From positions 8,772,501 through 8,836,500 of the forward strand of contig CM034112.1 in NCBI GenBank assembly GCA_019914945.1: a stretch of DNA of 64,000 nt, in the 5' to 3' direction. The DNA is from Typha latifolia. Its lineage: Eukaryota; Streptophyta; Magnoliopsida; Poales; Typhaceae. The translations under genes were made by a program, and so were the position numbers. The notes beneath the pieces were generated by a model. That model was given only the letters and a program-made list of their open reading frames with translations, was not told where the DNA came from and did no database searches. Within the stretch, counting starts at the first letter, position 1, and every line of letters begins with the position of its first letter. Shown here piece after piece: positions 12,101-26,000 of the stretch.

Positions 12101-14124
12101 TTTTATTTTTTGTGACATCGTGGCAACAAAGCTTTTCTACTGGAAGTCTGGAACTCAAGAATGACCATTAAATTGAAGATACAAGACCATTCACTGTGAC
12201 CATGAGATGATCATCTTAGAGCGATCAATGTTTAAACATTTGACCTAAAATATTTAAATCTCTACATTGCAAATTATTTTCTCTTCTAGCTACAATTCTA
12301 GTCCTTATCTTGGGAAAATAAGCAGTAAGCTACTAAAGTCCTCGCTTGCTGAAACTTATTTTTCTTGCATCTTTTCTCTGTTGCCAATGAAATATCTGGA
12401 AGCATTATGAAGCAATGGGAAATGGCTATAGATAGAGCTAAATCATGTAATTGACTTCAGATGGTAAGAAAATGAGGCTTTTTTGATGTTTTTCTTCAAA
12501 GTTCTTTACTGTAATTTAAACATACTTAGAAATACGTAAAAATGAAACAGTGAAGGCTGCCGTTCCGACATAATCAAGAGATAAATGATATATACTTTTG
12601 CTTTCTTTTATCACATGGAGCTTTGTTGCTTAAATATCTAGGCAAACACCTTAGTTATCTAACAATTTACATTATTCCATCACACCTAAATGCAGAGGGT
12701 GAGATTGGTTGCTCAATTGTCCATATGTATGCCCATCTACTATCCTTTTTTCTCATTTTTACTTTACTGGAATTCTGCTAATGCTGACAACAATATGTCG
12801 TTTCATGTAATGCTTTTAGCACTGAATCCAGCATCTTCTCTAAAAGTTATTAACTTTTTCTTTTTTGCTTTGGGCAGAATCTGGGTAGCCTTTTGATGGA
12901 TTTTCTTTACTTCTTTGGGTGAGGATATATTTTATTTAATTAAAATTAGTGATGTGTCTTCAATCTCTTGTTACATGGCAAGATTGCTATGTTTAGTGGT
13001 AGGAAATCTTAAGGTAAGAGTTGGTTTGGTAATCAATTAGTGTAAGTCATGATTCTCTTCTTAATATTAATTTCAGGAATGTTTTTGACCCACGCCATAT
13101 GCGTGTATCTATTCAAGGTAGTGGGGTTTATATGAACCGAGAAAGAGGGCACAGGTGAGAGGGATACTGTATTCGTGCCATAGAGTATTTGTCCATTTTG
13201 ATGGGCTTTCCTGATCATTTCACTGTTTAAAATTTGCAGCATTGACCCAATTCATATTGATGATCCTCTTTATCCAGCTAATAATGTTGGTAGGAACTGC
13301 TTTCGTATTCATCAGTGTATCAAGGTAAGTTGCAAGTTTTCATTCAGCATTTATGTCCTATTCACCAGCTTTGTTATATATAGTACATGATCGTGGGCTT
13401 AATTTTCTGAGATAATTTTCTAGAGATCATTACATTATTGTTCAGCTCTAAGCAGTGTTGCTGCAAGCATTTTGCGAGAATCTGGTGTTATTTAGTGAGC
13501 TCCTGCATATATGGATTACATGGAGGAATGACAACTAAAATTTTCTTCTCCATCCTCTTATCTATACTCTCCTTTGTTTGCTAAAACTATGTCTGAAATG
13601 CTTGCCTGTTTATATCTTTTATATCATTCACAGCTACATCAGTGCAATTATTTTCTTATTTTCGGAAGCTGAAAACCATTGTTGTAGATTTTCATCTAAC
13701 ATCTATATACGCCTTTCGCCACTGAGTCTGAAAGTTCTAGTTTGCTTTGGCTTAGTTAATTCATAGGCTCCCTCTGTGATATTAGTTTTAAACTTGTAAT
13801 TGGCCAACTGCCTAACCCTGCATTGTTCTATTTCAAAAGGGGTCATGTGTTGTAGTCTTCCAGAAATGGTAAGATGTTCGTAAATCATCTAAGTAGATAA
13901 TTCACTTGCGTAATGTTGATTTAATGCATAAATATTGATTATAGTTGGAACACTTAATTATGCCTCACAGCATCTATGAAACATGGATATGACAGGCTTT
14001 TGCTGATGCCTACTCTGTGCTGGAAAATGAGCTACCACAGTTTTCTGGAGATTGTGTACCAACTTCGGCACCAACTTTCAGGTTGCTTCGGAAAATAATT
14101 ACCAGCATTGACTGTGAAGACTGA
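118..14124 (+). CDS. MEE44-like nucleotidyltransferase (NTP transferase/PAP-associated domain protein)
   Basis: Fifteen exons join in phase to about 1605 codons: 118-957, 2026-2532, 2649-2807, 2888-4987, 5071-5187, 5550-5732, 5831-5893, 7416-7487, 7575-7838, 8320-8439, 10593-10652, 12878-12918, 13077-13154, 13240-13324, 13996-14124 (TGA). The start is the first ATG after the CT-rich leader and gives the family-like opening MESTHQLLDSLTSHIALYHS. Exon 4 (about 700 codons) encodes a low-complexity, probably disordered middle. The catalytic part is C-terminal. Exon 6 carries the Gly-Ser and DVD of the polymerase-beta-type fold (G1277, S1278, D1289, D1291). A third acidic residue is likely D1419, in RLDISF of exon 9. 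Exons 10-14 resemble the PAP/OAS1 substrate-binding domain (LGSLLMDFLYFFG, then NVFDPRHMRVSI). All three acidic positions are present, so activity is plausible. The family includes TRF4/5-type RNA tailing enzymes and Arabidopsis MEE44 (At4g00060), required for embryo development; RNA substrate is unknown. Introns 1, 7, 10 and 11 hold duplications or transposons. Confidence 0.88.
1833..2090 (+). repeat. 128-130 bp tandem duplication spanning the exon 2 acceptor
   Basis: Two adjacent near-identical copies (1833-1962 and 1963-2090) each contain the end of intron 1, the AG acceptor and the first ~65 bases of exon 2. The duplicated acceptors end at 1897 and 2025. The copies differ by a 2-base deletion and a few substitutions, so the duplication is fairly recent. 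Only the second acceptor (exon start 2026) keeps the frame open into the rest of exon 2. Using the first acceptor and reading through reaches TGA at 2039-2041. Confidence 0.9.
6212..6763. mobile_element. Non-autonomous hAT-type element in intron 7
   Basis: A 552-bp insertion is bounded by perfect 8-bp direct repeats TCTCCATG (6204-6211 and 6764-6771). Its ends are CATGGTTCACC on the left and, reading inward from the right, CAAGGTTCGAA, giving short imperfect terminal inverted repeats. The interior is pyrimidine-rich with no open frame. The 8-bp target duplication and CAAGGTTC end match the hAT element at 54879-58807, so the two are probably one family. It sits inside an intron between the exons ending at 5893 and starting at 7416 and should be spliced out. 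Confidence 0.8.
9405..9932. repeat. Three imperfect tandem copies of a ~178-bp unit in intron 10
   Basis: The units start near 9405, 9587 and 9762. Each begins with a CTGAAGAAAATGGTTTCAT-like segment and ends with a GGTCCTTGAG-GGCAAACAAC-like segment. They are roughly 95 percent alike by eye. No coding frame is conserved. The unit length is in the range of plant satellite monomers, but only three copies are present. Confidence 0.88.
10778..11718. mobile_element. GC-ended non-autonomous transposon in intron 11
   Basis: An AT-rich core of about 700 bp is flanked by GC-rich ends. The left end reads GATAGTTGTGCCGAAGGCAT. The right end, read inward, is AACAATGGCCGTCTAGCACG. The core is clearly homologous to the element at 56301-57022, sharing for example the segment with GATGTTTTTGGGTCTTC and a GGCTC/GAGCTC-(T)ACAT segment near the right end. 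It shows no coding frame and is probably a DNA-transposon derivative. I could not define a clean target duplication. Confidence 0.65.
11912..12075. repeat. 85-bp imperfect tandem duplication in intron 11
   Basis: Two copies share the core GATCATTAATTATTGTTTCA followed by ACATGAGTTTAAATGCTCAC-like sequence. The cores start at 11919 and 12004. A TTA/ATT trinucleotide tract follows. Nothing suggests function. Confidence 0.75.
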
Positions 14125-17088
14125 AGAGTAAACTTTGATCATGATTAATGCCCCCGGAGGTACAGGTATTGTACTTTTTAAATTCAAATGCAAATAAAAT
14201 ATGGATATTGCCTTATCAACATATTCTATGTTTTGGTGGACTTAAGTTATTTATTACAGGAAGTCGCCCTCAGACAGCCTCTTTTTTTTATTATTTTTAT
14301 AGGGAGTTGTTATGCTCTTCAAACATGCAATATCTCTCATTCATCTGCCTTTATTTTGGATTTTGCCATCTCAATTTTTTCTCCCTGATAGCTGGTGATT
14401 ATGTTCTTGTACATCTATTCATATTTGCGGTTCTTATTTTGGAAAATAATCTGCAGGAGTGAACTGAAGCTGAAGATTTAACTGCTATTTCATTTACCTG
14501 GATGGTACTTGAGTTCATTATTGCAGGTGATTTCACACATGACATCTACCACCTCTTGATTTCCCTAAATTGTATTTTTGGATAACTAAAGAGAAGATCA
14601 AGGCTTAATGCAGGAAACAGCATAGTAAACCATATATATGGGCTGGCAGGCTATTATGGATTAAGATATGTGCACATGGGACATGTATGGCTGCTGTTCC
14701 TAGTATGCTTATTTGCTCATGAAGTTTCTGATCCAACCTTTCTATAACTTTCCTAGTAAGTACAGGCCCACCAAATTTTATATTGAGTTTATTGAGCGGA
14801 TTATTATTTTAGGAACTTGAGAGCTAAATTTCTGATGGTGCTATGTTCCTGTTTATTGAATAATAGCTGTTGCATAGGTTTATTTCATTTTCAATTATGT
14901 GGTCCCGTAGGGTTTGCTATCAGGTTAAAGTTTTTAGTCATTTGAATGTGATGATGATTTGAAATTAAGTTTATACTTCTCCATGTCAGCATTCCGCGTT
15001 AATCCCACCTAAAGTCTTCGTCCGTTTATTTTTGCCAATCTTGTTTGATTACACTTAATAGAGTGACAAATTAGTTTGTGACCTGCTTGAAAAATTTTTA
15101 AGACTTTGTCGTCTTGAAGGAATTGAGTGGACCAACATAATCCAGATGATTGATAATTACATTGTCTCCACGTACATGAGGATCTTGCTGATTGGGATCT
15201 TGGGATGGCAGCATTCGGAAGTATGCATCCTTGCAGTTGTTACTCATGTGACCTCTCTTGGCTCAAACTTATTATCAGCATGCACGGGGCAAGCCTTAAG
15301 TAAGTGTCACTCACTGTTTCTGATAATTTATGCAAGATTTAAAGCCATCTTTTGTCCTTGTAGGAGTAAATTCTTATATTTGTCCTTCCAATGATATGTT
15401 CCTGAAAGAGCATCTGTAGACGGCAAAAGTTACAACCAGCAGTATGCACATTCAAGTGATAAATTCTTATATTTGTCCTTCCACTGACTTCTGCAGCATG
15501 CACACTCAAAGTGATAGAAATGGTTATCTTCAGGTCAGTAGACTTTCCCATGCATGCTTGTTTGTCCTTTATTTTTATTTTTGCTGTCCGTGCTCATTTG
15601 CTTGTGTTGATGCATATTATTATATGTGCGAAAGAAGGCAAGCAGAATACAATGTTTCATGCAATATTATACTGATGTTCATTTTCTGATTCATTGATTG
15701 TTATTAATGATGCAGAATTCCAGAATCTGTAAATGCAATGAGTTCTCGGAAAAAGATCATGCTCTGTTCAGCTGAAATTGCTTGCAGCACTTCCATACCA
15801 TGTGTATTGGAAGCTGAATTCTATGAGATTGCAGAGACTTAAAAGTGTTTCTATTAGAACTTGTCTCTCTCCCCGGTGATGCTCTTTGGTTCCACAAATT
15901 TGGAGTACCTATGTGATGCTCATGAAGCCCCCTCTACCCTTTTTGGTGTTGCTTCGAGAAAGATCTGCCCTGTTGTATTGTGCATAATATATTATATCAG
16001 TCCATTGTTCTCATTGAAGTTTCTTCCCAGACTTCATCTGTTGCGTAATATCACTGTTTCAATTGAACAATATTTGCATCTTATTGACATTTATAACATT
16101 TATATCATATTTATAGTGCCCATTTTTTTTTTATGCTGGTGGATTTTAGGAAGTGGTGCTTTTGCATTATTATCCTTTACGCCTCTGTTATCTGTCATAT
16201 ATAAACTACTGGTTTTGGTGTTCCCTTCATCACTCCCTCTGTGTAGGTAGTAGCCCATAAACATCCAGTCTGGCTCTGTTGAATGAAATATCTCCACTTT
16301 TGATCTCAAGTATTATTAATCATAATAGATGAGTTGCCAAGAATCTGCTATTATGATTATTATTATCATCTCAGCGATTAATGCAGAATAATATTCCGGA
16401 TAAAAATCTTATCAACAATTTTTCTGACAAAAAGAATCTGCTAATTTGAGAGAATAAGACATCCATTATTACACAATGTGAAAGTAACGTATGAACCTAT
16501 TAATCCCAGGTCTGCTGACCACAAGCATAGAGAGAACACAGAAGATTGCAGAGTTGAGGAGACAAAATAGCTTAATAAAAATAACATTTCAAGATTTTTC
16601 TCAGAAAAAAGAAAACATTTCAAGAAAGAAGTGAAAAAAAAATACGGGAACCAGTAAGCACTGCCACTCTGTTACTGCTTTAATATAATTACCATACAAG
16701 CAAGCACTATTATAGGAGTAATCGCAGTAGGCAAAATATGAAAATAATTCAGAGAAGCTAAGTGCCAATTAATGATGGATATGGTAAATTCCAGAGTTCC
16801 TGTATACCCTTTTTAAAAATCAATATGGGACATTTGCCTTCAATAAATCAACAAATTATCTGTACAACGGCATCCACATGATTTTTCATGTAAATGGATA
16901 CCAGCTTTGAGATTGGAACTTAAGCCTCCTGGACTGTGACACAGGAATCACCTTGAATTAGTGCATTTTATCAAACAAAATTTCTTCAAACAGTGCTGAC
17001 GTACCCAACTCCTGTTTTACCCACTAGATTTCTTTTGAGAGGATGGTTCGATCCCGGATGCAATTGTAACATAAGACGAAACCAACTT
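14125..17088. other. Convergent 3' region between the MEE44-like gene and SEC16
   Basis: The two genes face each other, with stop codons at 14124 (+) and 17089 (-). The gap probably holds both 3' UTRs. No supported gene is visible. A short block (AAATTCTTATATTTGTCCTT plus a following TGCACA-CTCAAGTGAT-like segment) occurs twice, near 15367 and 15463. The remaining ORFs here are short, lack recognisable domains and are in AT-rich sequence. Confidence 0.6.
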
Positions 17089-20000
17089 TCAGAGCTCTAC
17101 CTCATGAAGGTCATCCCCTGTCGAGCCACCAAGGACCTGCAGAGATGAGCTACTGCTTGATCGTGTCCGAGAGGGGTAATTAGGCATAAATGGCGATAGG
17201 ACTGCTTGTCCATCACCCACGGGTTTCGTTCCGCTCCAGGATGCAGCTCGTGTTCGTGATAGTGGAGCATTTCCACTTGGTAATGCCGGCCCTGGTGTCT
17301 TGCTTCCGTAAGGAGTAGTGTTGCCCATGTTCGGGAAGCATTCGATGGAAGACGAAGGTGACATGGATGGTGAGGTAGATGGTGTTTCTTTTTGCACTGA
17401 TATAGAAGGATTTTCTGCAGTGATCTCATGATGGCTTTCACCTGATTGATCAGACTTCAGCTCCTCACCACCAGAAGGTGCAGTGGGAACAAAGAACTTA
17501 GCTCCTGCTGCCAGCTTCACAGATGGAGCAGCAGCAGGAGACTGGAATAAGCTTGGCGAAGATCCACCTCCTTTATTAAATGTATCAACATATCTGAGAA
17601 GAAAGAAATCATTGCTATGTGATCAATCCAGTCTGGCAATATAACAAGTTAACCCTTTGAGCTACTATAAACTAAAAATCAGGATTCAGGAAGGGCAAGC
17701 TGGTGATCACCTTGATCGGACTCCCATTCTTCCGCGAGCTGAGAATTGATTCTGGCTGGGTGGAATTGGCGGGATCCCTGAACTATGCTCTGAATGATTT
17801 GGTGGTTTTGCTTCTGGTACTCCATTAGAGGTAAGGCTTTCATTGACAAAGGCACTGTTTATGTTGTGCTCTAGAGTACCATTCTGGAATGATGTTGTCG
17901 GAGGCGGTGGTAGGGCAGGTTCTGCTGCTGGAATCTCAGCACCTTCCTCCACCCATCTCTTTAGTTTCTCATCATAGTAAAACTTGTTTTGTTCACCCAA
18001 CTTTGCCTTCAGCCATGAATAAGCAGGTGTACTATTTAACTAGACAGGAGGGAAAAAATATATTCGTAGAAGCACTAGACAAGCCAATACTGCAAGAGAA
18101 GTACCTGACGATGGGATCTTGACACCCAGCCCATGGTCTTTTGAAGAAACTGAGACCCTAACCGTCCAAACCGTGAACCTCCTGATGCTGCTTTGGTTTG
18201 TGCACCATCTGAGCCTGCATCCTGAGGAAATGGACGTAAAGTCAGCAAAGAGCAAGAAGTTTCTTTTGCTTTTCTTAAAATGGACTTGGGAGACATAAAG
18301 AATAACATTGGACTGTATTCAACTGAACAGAAAGAAGCACCTGTTTTGGGCTTCTCCCAAAATCTGGCTCTGAAACACTTCTATTATGCATGATCTTCTT
18401 GCTGCTATCGCCTGTCCACTCACTTATAGACTCCACTGAAGCTGACGGAATTAAAGTTGACATGGCCATAGTCGATTGGCTATTCACAACTTTTGGGGCA
18501 ACAAAATTGTTACCATTGCTATTTAAACTTCCCTGTGGTAATGGGGGCAGAGGTGCCGGTGGCACACCAATCATGCGGTGGATAGATCTATCAATTGAGG
18601 TGAATAACTTTCCTACAAATTTAGATGGGGCAAGATTTGTACCGTATCCACCCTGGAGAATTAACAGCAAAGAAAATCTGAGATAAGACTAACTACAGAA
18701 AGGACGAAAAAAGAAGAAACATGCCTGCTGGTGGGTACGCAACCGCTCCTCCAGGGATGAAAACAATGATTTCCAAGTTTCTACTTCAGGAGCACGACCA
18801 GAGGATTTCAACAACTTTAAAGATGCTTGGCAGTACCTATACCAAATAAGTTACCATGAGTTAAAAGGATACAATAAGAAGAAGGAAAATAAAAATATCT
18901 AAACCGACCTAAGTGAATCTGGAACCTTCCCCACTTCAGCCAGCATGTGAGCATAAATTAGCTTGTATGGCTGTAATGGAAGCAATATATACTGAGAATT
19001 ACCTAGCACCTTTGAATATTCATACAACTCTGTCCTCTGTAGCGATGTTTCAAATGAAGAGTCAGTTCATGATTGAACATAACACAAAAAGAATTAAAAA
19101 ATTATAGGAAGAAAACTATGCATCATTACACAATGAAAAATAGAACCATATCACAGCTTCAATAAGAGATAAATTATAGTTAAGAGATTCCTGAGGATGC
19201 AGTGAATTTAGGCATTACCCTTATCCCTTCATACAGCTATCTTTAAACCTCATTGTACAGAACTTATATCAATTAAGTTCAAAAATGTTTCACAATGAGT
19301 TCTCAAAGTCATCAATCCACTACAGTTGGTGATAGATTCCATTCATATCAACCGTGGGCAAGATAGAAGACCATTAAAAAGCATGGAAAGCCACTCTGGA
19401 TAAAACTATAGTTCAAGCTTATGAAATCAGGAGAACTCAAGAGGCAAACTTGATCAAGAGAACCATATCCCTTTTGGAACAATATAAAAAGGCGAGTATG
19501 ATAACATCCCTTACTTTTGTCAGAGCAACCATCCTCTATTGGCCTCTTCATATGCCTCAAAGAAACAAGCCAAGTAGATGATGCATATTATATATGACAT
19601 AAATTAAAAAATAATGCCTGTTATAGAAAATTAGCTTCTTCAACTTAGATATTCCTTTTTTGTATGGGGCATCAGCATAAAGTAAAACAGATAGCTAAAT
19701 TATCATTCTCATGCAATTTCCTTTAGAATCAGAGTAACAGCTCGGTTCCTGTTTTTCATAATATTGCACCCTCGAATAGGTATGTCTCTGATCTGCATAA
19801 GAAAAGGAAAGAATCCCAGGCAAATCCTTGTCTGGATTTGTGTAATTTTGAGTCATGTCAACTTATTTGAGGGCGTCTACCAATCATTAATCTTTTAAAA
19901 TCTTGCTTACAGTTTCCAGTTTACAACTTTACATGGATACAAACAAAAAAAGAAAGCTTATTTTCAACACTAGTGCAACTGCAACAACAAAGTGGACAAG

Positions 20001-23000
20001 AAACAATTTTATGTTGAGAATAAAGACAACAAATGAAAGAAAAGGGGATAGGACCTGAATAGCTTCAGGGCTGGCATATGTTCGAGGATATTTCCAGTGA
20101 TCTGCACCAATGAGACAGAGTCTTGCACTATCAGAGTATGATTCAAAATTTGCTTCAGCAACCAAGTAGCAGGTGTGTGCAGCAGTTACCTGTATCAAAT
20201 TGAATAAGGACCATTAAATTAGCTTCTTCAGTATAAGATAATAAGTAAAAGGGCAACAAACAAACAAACCTCCCCTCTCTCTCGCCAAAGGCAATCTCCA
20301 AGATGTATCATTACTAATTCATCATCCTTCGTTCTATTTGCAGTTATGATAGCTAAATTCTCTTCCCAGTCATCTAACATGCCATTAGCTTTTACCTACT
20401 TGCCACAAAAATATCAAAATAGTTCACCGCACAAGATATTGAAAAGCTTTATAAACTGATTCCAGATAAACCAGAACCTAAGAAATTAGTAATAGATTTA
20501 TCAAGGAAGTGAAAAGAACAAACTAATGCAAGATAGATCATTAACTCTTTGTCTAGAAAAAAAAAAACTTTGGTAGATCAATCACCTCAGTGGGTCGTTG
20601 TGATGCATTTGCAGCACCATATAAGCTGTTGGTGGAGCTGTCAGAAAATACATCTGCAGGTTGCCCAGCAATAAGAAGGCATAGTGTTCTTAAAGGTGAT
20701 CCAGATATGAATTGGTGATGAGCCATTTTCTTCACAGTCTCAACATAAAACTGCATCGAAGTTAACCAGAGACAAAATTATAGCTTCAAAAATTGAATAA
20801 ATAAATAAAAAGCAATTCTGTCCATATATGATAATGTGCATTAAGCACTGGTTTGACGAGAAATAAGAAAGTGGTGTGCATTATCATAAAAGCATGCCCA
20901 CAATGCAGGTAAGTCATAAAAGTGGATGAACCTTGTCACCGAGCTGTGCTGCAAGAATAAGGGCAGGTCCCCACAGCTGACCTTCCTGTGCATATTGGAG
21001 AGCCTCCTTCCTTCTACCCGAGACTAGAAGGTTTTGCACCTCAGCCGCAGTTGCCTAGACATGTTTTGCATATTTAAACTACCAACTCAAAGACTAATGA
21101 AATATTTCAGCTGAACTATAAATAGAACAAGACTTACCCGGATTTGTCCTTCGGAAGGAAGATTTTGCATACAATGAGTGAAAGAATCATACTCTCTCAG
21201 ACTAGCACTGCTTTTCTTAGCAGATGCAAAGAGCTTAGTTACTGCCATCTCTGGACCGTCAGTTTCCTATTAATGGGGAAGATAAATCAAGGTTGAAATG
21301 GTACCAAAATACCAGATAAAGAAGCAAGAATAAGGGAAAATTCATACTTGAAAGATACTTCAGAACTTGATGACTAAGAAAAAGGTTTATTAAAATGCCT
21401 TGAAAAATCCAGAAAGATGACAGTTAAATGTAACATATTTATTCAATACAGCATCTTACAATTGTATCTCAATCCATTCCTTAGAAATGTCACATAAAGC
21501 ATGTCTTCGAGCAATATGCTGAAATAAAATCCAAACCTGCATCTTAAAAGGAAGGATAATTTTCAAATAACACCCTAAAATTTATAACATTGTGATTAGC
21601 ACACCATCTTTGTGGTTTTTGTCACCTAGCCACTCTATCTTTCCTACAACTTTCATATGAACCTCTTGATTTGATTTAAACCAAACCTCTAACCGAACTG
21701 TATCAAAACAGGAAAATTTTGTGAGGATAAAAAGATTGACTACTAAACTACCTAAAATACCCTCGTCTGCCCTTCTCAGTTTTCCTTGACTTCTAAAAGA
21801 AAATACCATACAAAAGTCAAACTTCTTCAAGAAGCTTCAAGATACTTTTGTACCTTCAAATATATTCCTACTTCTACATAATTGTTTAACATAAGAACTA
21901 TATCACCAAAAACTGCAGGTGGTTTCCACTAATGGTGTTTGGCGAGTTAAACACTGATAGCAAAGATCTCACTATAGCAATGCAAAGGGCAAAATATCAT
22001 AGGTCAACAAATTATACACATCTTGGGTTGTAAGGATTCTTTTCTCATGCGATATTTACTGTTATTGGGCCAAATTTCAACCATCTATCAATATTCTCCA
22101 TTTATTCATATCTATTATATGTAGAATTGAAAGATGAAGTTTAGCTTTTCTCCATGAAATAAACTGAAAATTCAAGATTTAAGGTTTGGTAATTTTATCC
22201 AATAGTAGTGGAACCACCAAAACCAGTGACAAAAACTATCAAAACCTGCAGCTGAAGCCACTGATAACAGTTAGCGAATGGATTCCAAATCGTTCATGGA
22301 CAAAGGAGATTTTAGCATTCACAATCTCTTTAAAACTGTCTACTACTGACAACAACAGTCCGTTTTACTGAAAATCGTATCTGTAAACCTAGGTTGCTTC
22401 TTTGACTCATGTCATGTAGGAGCCTCTTTCACTCCTAAAGACTGATCTCTAGAGGTTTCTTTGTTAAAACAGTTATCTTCTACTTATTTTAATGTGTATT
22501 GGTTTTAGTTCATTAATGATGTGGGCATCATCTTCAATTTGACCAAAATAGAATTACTCGAGTCCAATTTTGGTCTAATTGTTGATTTTTAATTCAAATA
22601 ATCAATTGAATTAGTCAATTGACAAATATGGTAGCCTATATGCGGGGATGTCCGTATTGAGTTATTACCTAAATTGGGTTAGTCAATTTAAATAAGGTTT
22701 AATTAATTAGGATCCTATTAGAAAATGAATTCCTATTAGAATCTCAATTGATAGTTATGGTAAGCTTATATGTGGGGGATATCCACATTGATTTATTACC
22801 TAAATTTGATCAATCAATTTAGGTAAGAAGATCAATTAGAGTCCTATTAGGAAATAAGTTTCTATTAGAATTAGCTAGAATTAAGGTTGTTAACCTATTT
22901 AAGGGTTATTGCATGAGAAACAAGGACAAGTTGGAATAAGATTTATTTGAGATCTCTCACTTTTCTCCCCTATAGTCTTCTTCTCTCTCTCTTTCTTTCT

Positions 23001-26000
23001 CTCCCTTTCTCCTACTTTGTCTTAAGATTCTTCTCTAATCTCTTCCACTTTCTCTCTAAACCTCTCTTCTTCTTCAACCTCTACTTTTTCGTTGGTTATT
23101 GCTGCTGTCCAAAAGATTCCAGTTGTGAAAGAGAATCTTTGGGTGCTCGGACGTGAAGAGGAGGACTTGGTTTCAAACTAAAGCACTACTATTCCATTTA
23201 TTGGTAAACCTAAACTCTAAAGGCTTTCCTTACACCATATTTTAGGCCTTTCTACTATCAATGTACCTATTTGAGAGTTGAGGAAGCTACTGCCTTATCT
23301 GAGTGGTTTTCTCTCCTTCCATCTAGTAGTGATCATTTTAATCAATTAACTTCTTATCAGTTATTACTTACTATATTTTACTTTAGTTACTTGTTGGGTC
23401 GATTGTTCTCCAAAACATTGCATTCATACTAGATTTGCATCAATTAATTAGAGATGCAAGTTATTATTGGTTTTCTTCTGATTACTCAATTTGACTTCAA
23501 AAGCTCCGGAGGATTTTGCAGTCTCAGGATGTAATGCAGTTTCCATCATAGGATAAATAGTTGCCCTCTTTTTTCTGTGCATTCATCTTAGGATATTAAT
23601 AGGGAAAGTATACTTGCAAGTGGGGAAGGGGTCTTAGCAATGTCATGCCACCCCCTAACCTGTTAACTCAACTTTCCCTAGAAATAATCTTACAATTTGA
23701 GGTTATATTCATTCGGTATCATACTTAAAATCCAATCCCCGCAACCCAACTCAGAGAAAGGTCTGATTCATGGAATCAAACTATAAGGAACTTGAATAGT
23801 AAAATCTGAAAATGGAGCAACCAAATGAAGATCATTTTAGACAAAGAATCATAATCTAGCTTTCTTATGATTGAGACTTTGATGTTCCTAGAAATATACA
23901 ATTCCAACATCTGATTGAAAGCTTTATAATGCATAATCAAGAGGCATGGAAGTCCTCATTAGTTGGTTTAATTGCAAGAAAAGGTTCTACTAGCCATCAC
24001 CATCAAATTACAGGTGATCATATCATCATACAAGGTGGAAATTTGAGACAAGATTCGCACAACAGGAGAGAATGATGAATAGAGTTTTACATTTTTAAAG
24101 ATTTCCTTTTTAATATTTGATGAATCCTTGTATATATACTAGGATATCTATAAGGATTAGAGCATAAATACGTAAGAATACAAATAAATAAGAGCTCTTG
24201 CAATTCTAAAAAATAGAGAGAGAACAATACCTCTTGCAATAAATCAGACCCAAAAGGAGATCTGAGTTTTCCATAATGCTGACATGATATTTTGAGCAAT
24301 GAAAGAAGAAGCCTCAGAAGTTCTCCTTTATGAAAGTCTGTACTGGGCGATTCACAGTTCATGATCCTCTCATCAACCCATTTGTTTACATCCTTCGTTG
24401 CAGCATTGCCACCAACAAGTGGGCCAGGGAATGGTTGTTGACATAATGCATGGAAGTAACTGACAGCACAACCACTAACAATGCTAGACCCATCAGCTTT
24501 ATCCATCATAATGTCTGACAAGCTAAGAATTGAGATTGTACCACCAGACATGCCCTTCAAATGTACATACCGGGAAAAATAATCAGTTTTCAAAATGCTA
24601 ATCGCTAAAAGAAAATTGAAATTAGAAAGGAAACCTTCAGAATTTCATTTTTATTCAAAATGACGGTGAATGAATTTAGAGCTTACTTGGTTACCAAATT
24701 CAAACTGACTGGCGGTAGAGGTTGCATCTTTCATGACAATGACCTTACCACCAAATCCAAAAGTAACTAAAGCATGTGCAGGACGTCCATCTGATGACCT
24801 CCCTTCATGAGAAGCATAAGAGAACTGAGAAAAAGAGGGATTTGAACTCTGAAACAGATTCTGTGAATTCATAGAGTTCTGATTTTCATAGTAGTTGTTT
24901 GAAGAATGTATTTGTGGACTCTTCCCCACATTAGGCTGATTGTATTGATACACACTTTCAGCAGGAACAAACCCTTGAGACCTCATGACACCATTAGCAA
25001 TGCCATAATTTTGACTTGTAACAGGTTCAAAGGCCTTGTAACCTATCTGTTGTTCTGTGTGACTCCCTGAATGCCCCATGGAACTGTATAAGTTCCCTGT
25101 CTGCTGATTTTCCAAAGAACTTCCAATATTTCTATTATTATCTACTTGTTCCGGCTGCCAAATGTTCTGCTGACCATAGTTACCAGTTAAAGCATTCCAC
25201 CTTTCTGCAAATTCTTGGCCTCCATGACCTTGAATAGTATATGTTTGATCTTGGCTTCCTTCATTATAGATACTGTTCTGTTGCGAGACTCCAGCTGAAG
25301 CAGTCATAACTTGACTAGCCTGGTCTTCAACTGTACTTGACGCCATCTGTATTGACTGCATGTAAGACTCAAGAGTATACCACTGCTGGCTGTTTGTATC
25401 GTAGTACCATCCTGGGTATTGAGAATCAAATACCATGTTAGGTGGATACTCTGTGCTATCTTGATTCCAGTTAGAAACACTACTAATGGTACTCTCCTCT
25501 GTTATGGTCTTCAACACAGACTGAGCTGTCTGTTGCAGATAAGAAACATCTGCTTTCATAGCAAAGGATTCGTCCACAGCAGGATGAACCTTTTCTTCAT
25601 AGTTCTTCTGAAAATTTAAATTTGCAACATTTCTGCTGTTGTCCCATTGAGCATTCCCAGTAGCATCAGGACTGTCCAATTGATACCACTGACCAGTGCT
25701 TGCGTTGTACTTCCAACCTGGGTACAGATTCTCCCAGTAGTGGGCATCATTTGCATCAGGAACTTGTTCAGTTGCAAAGCCGTAAAATTGGGTGTCTTGT
25801 TGATCAGAGGACCCCATGTCTGTAATCTGATTATTGTTTTCCTCATAATCCAAATTGGGATTGGTATCATTCATCACAAATTCAGCCGATCTATCAGCCG
25901 TCAAGAAATCTGAATAGGAACCAAACCCGCCATGGTTGGATTGCTGAGAGTTGTCACTGAAAGCAGTCCACTGGACCTCCTTGACACTGGTCCCCTTTGA

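Noticed and set aside
14148..16250. Plus-strand ORFs of 66-129 codons after the MEE44-like stop codon
   Set aside because: They are Leu/Phe/Ser-rich AT-driven frames in a likely 3' UTR or intergenic region, with no splice links or family resemblance.
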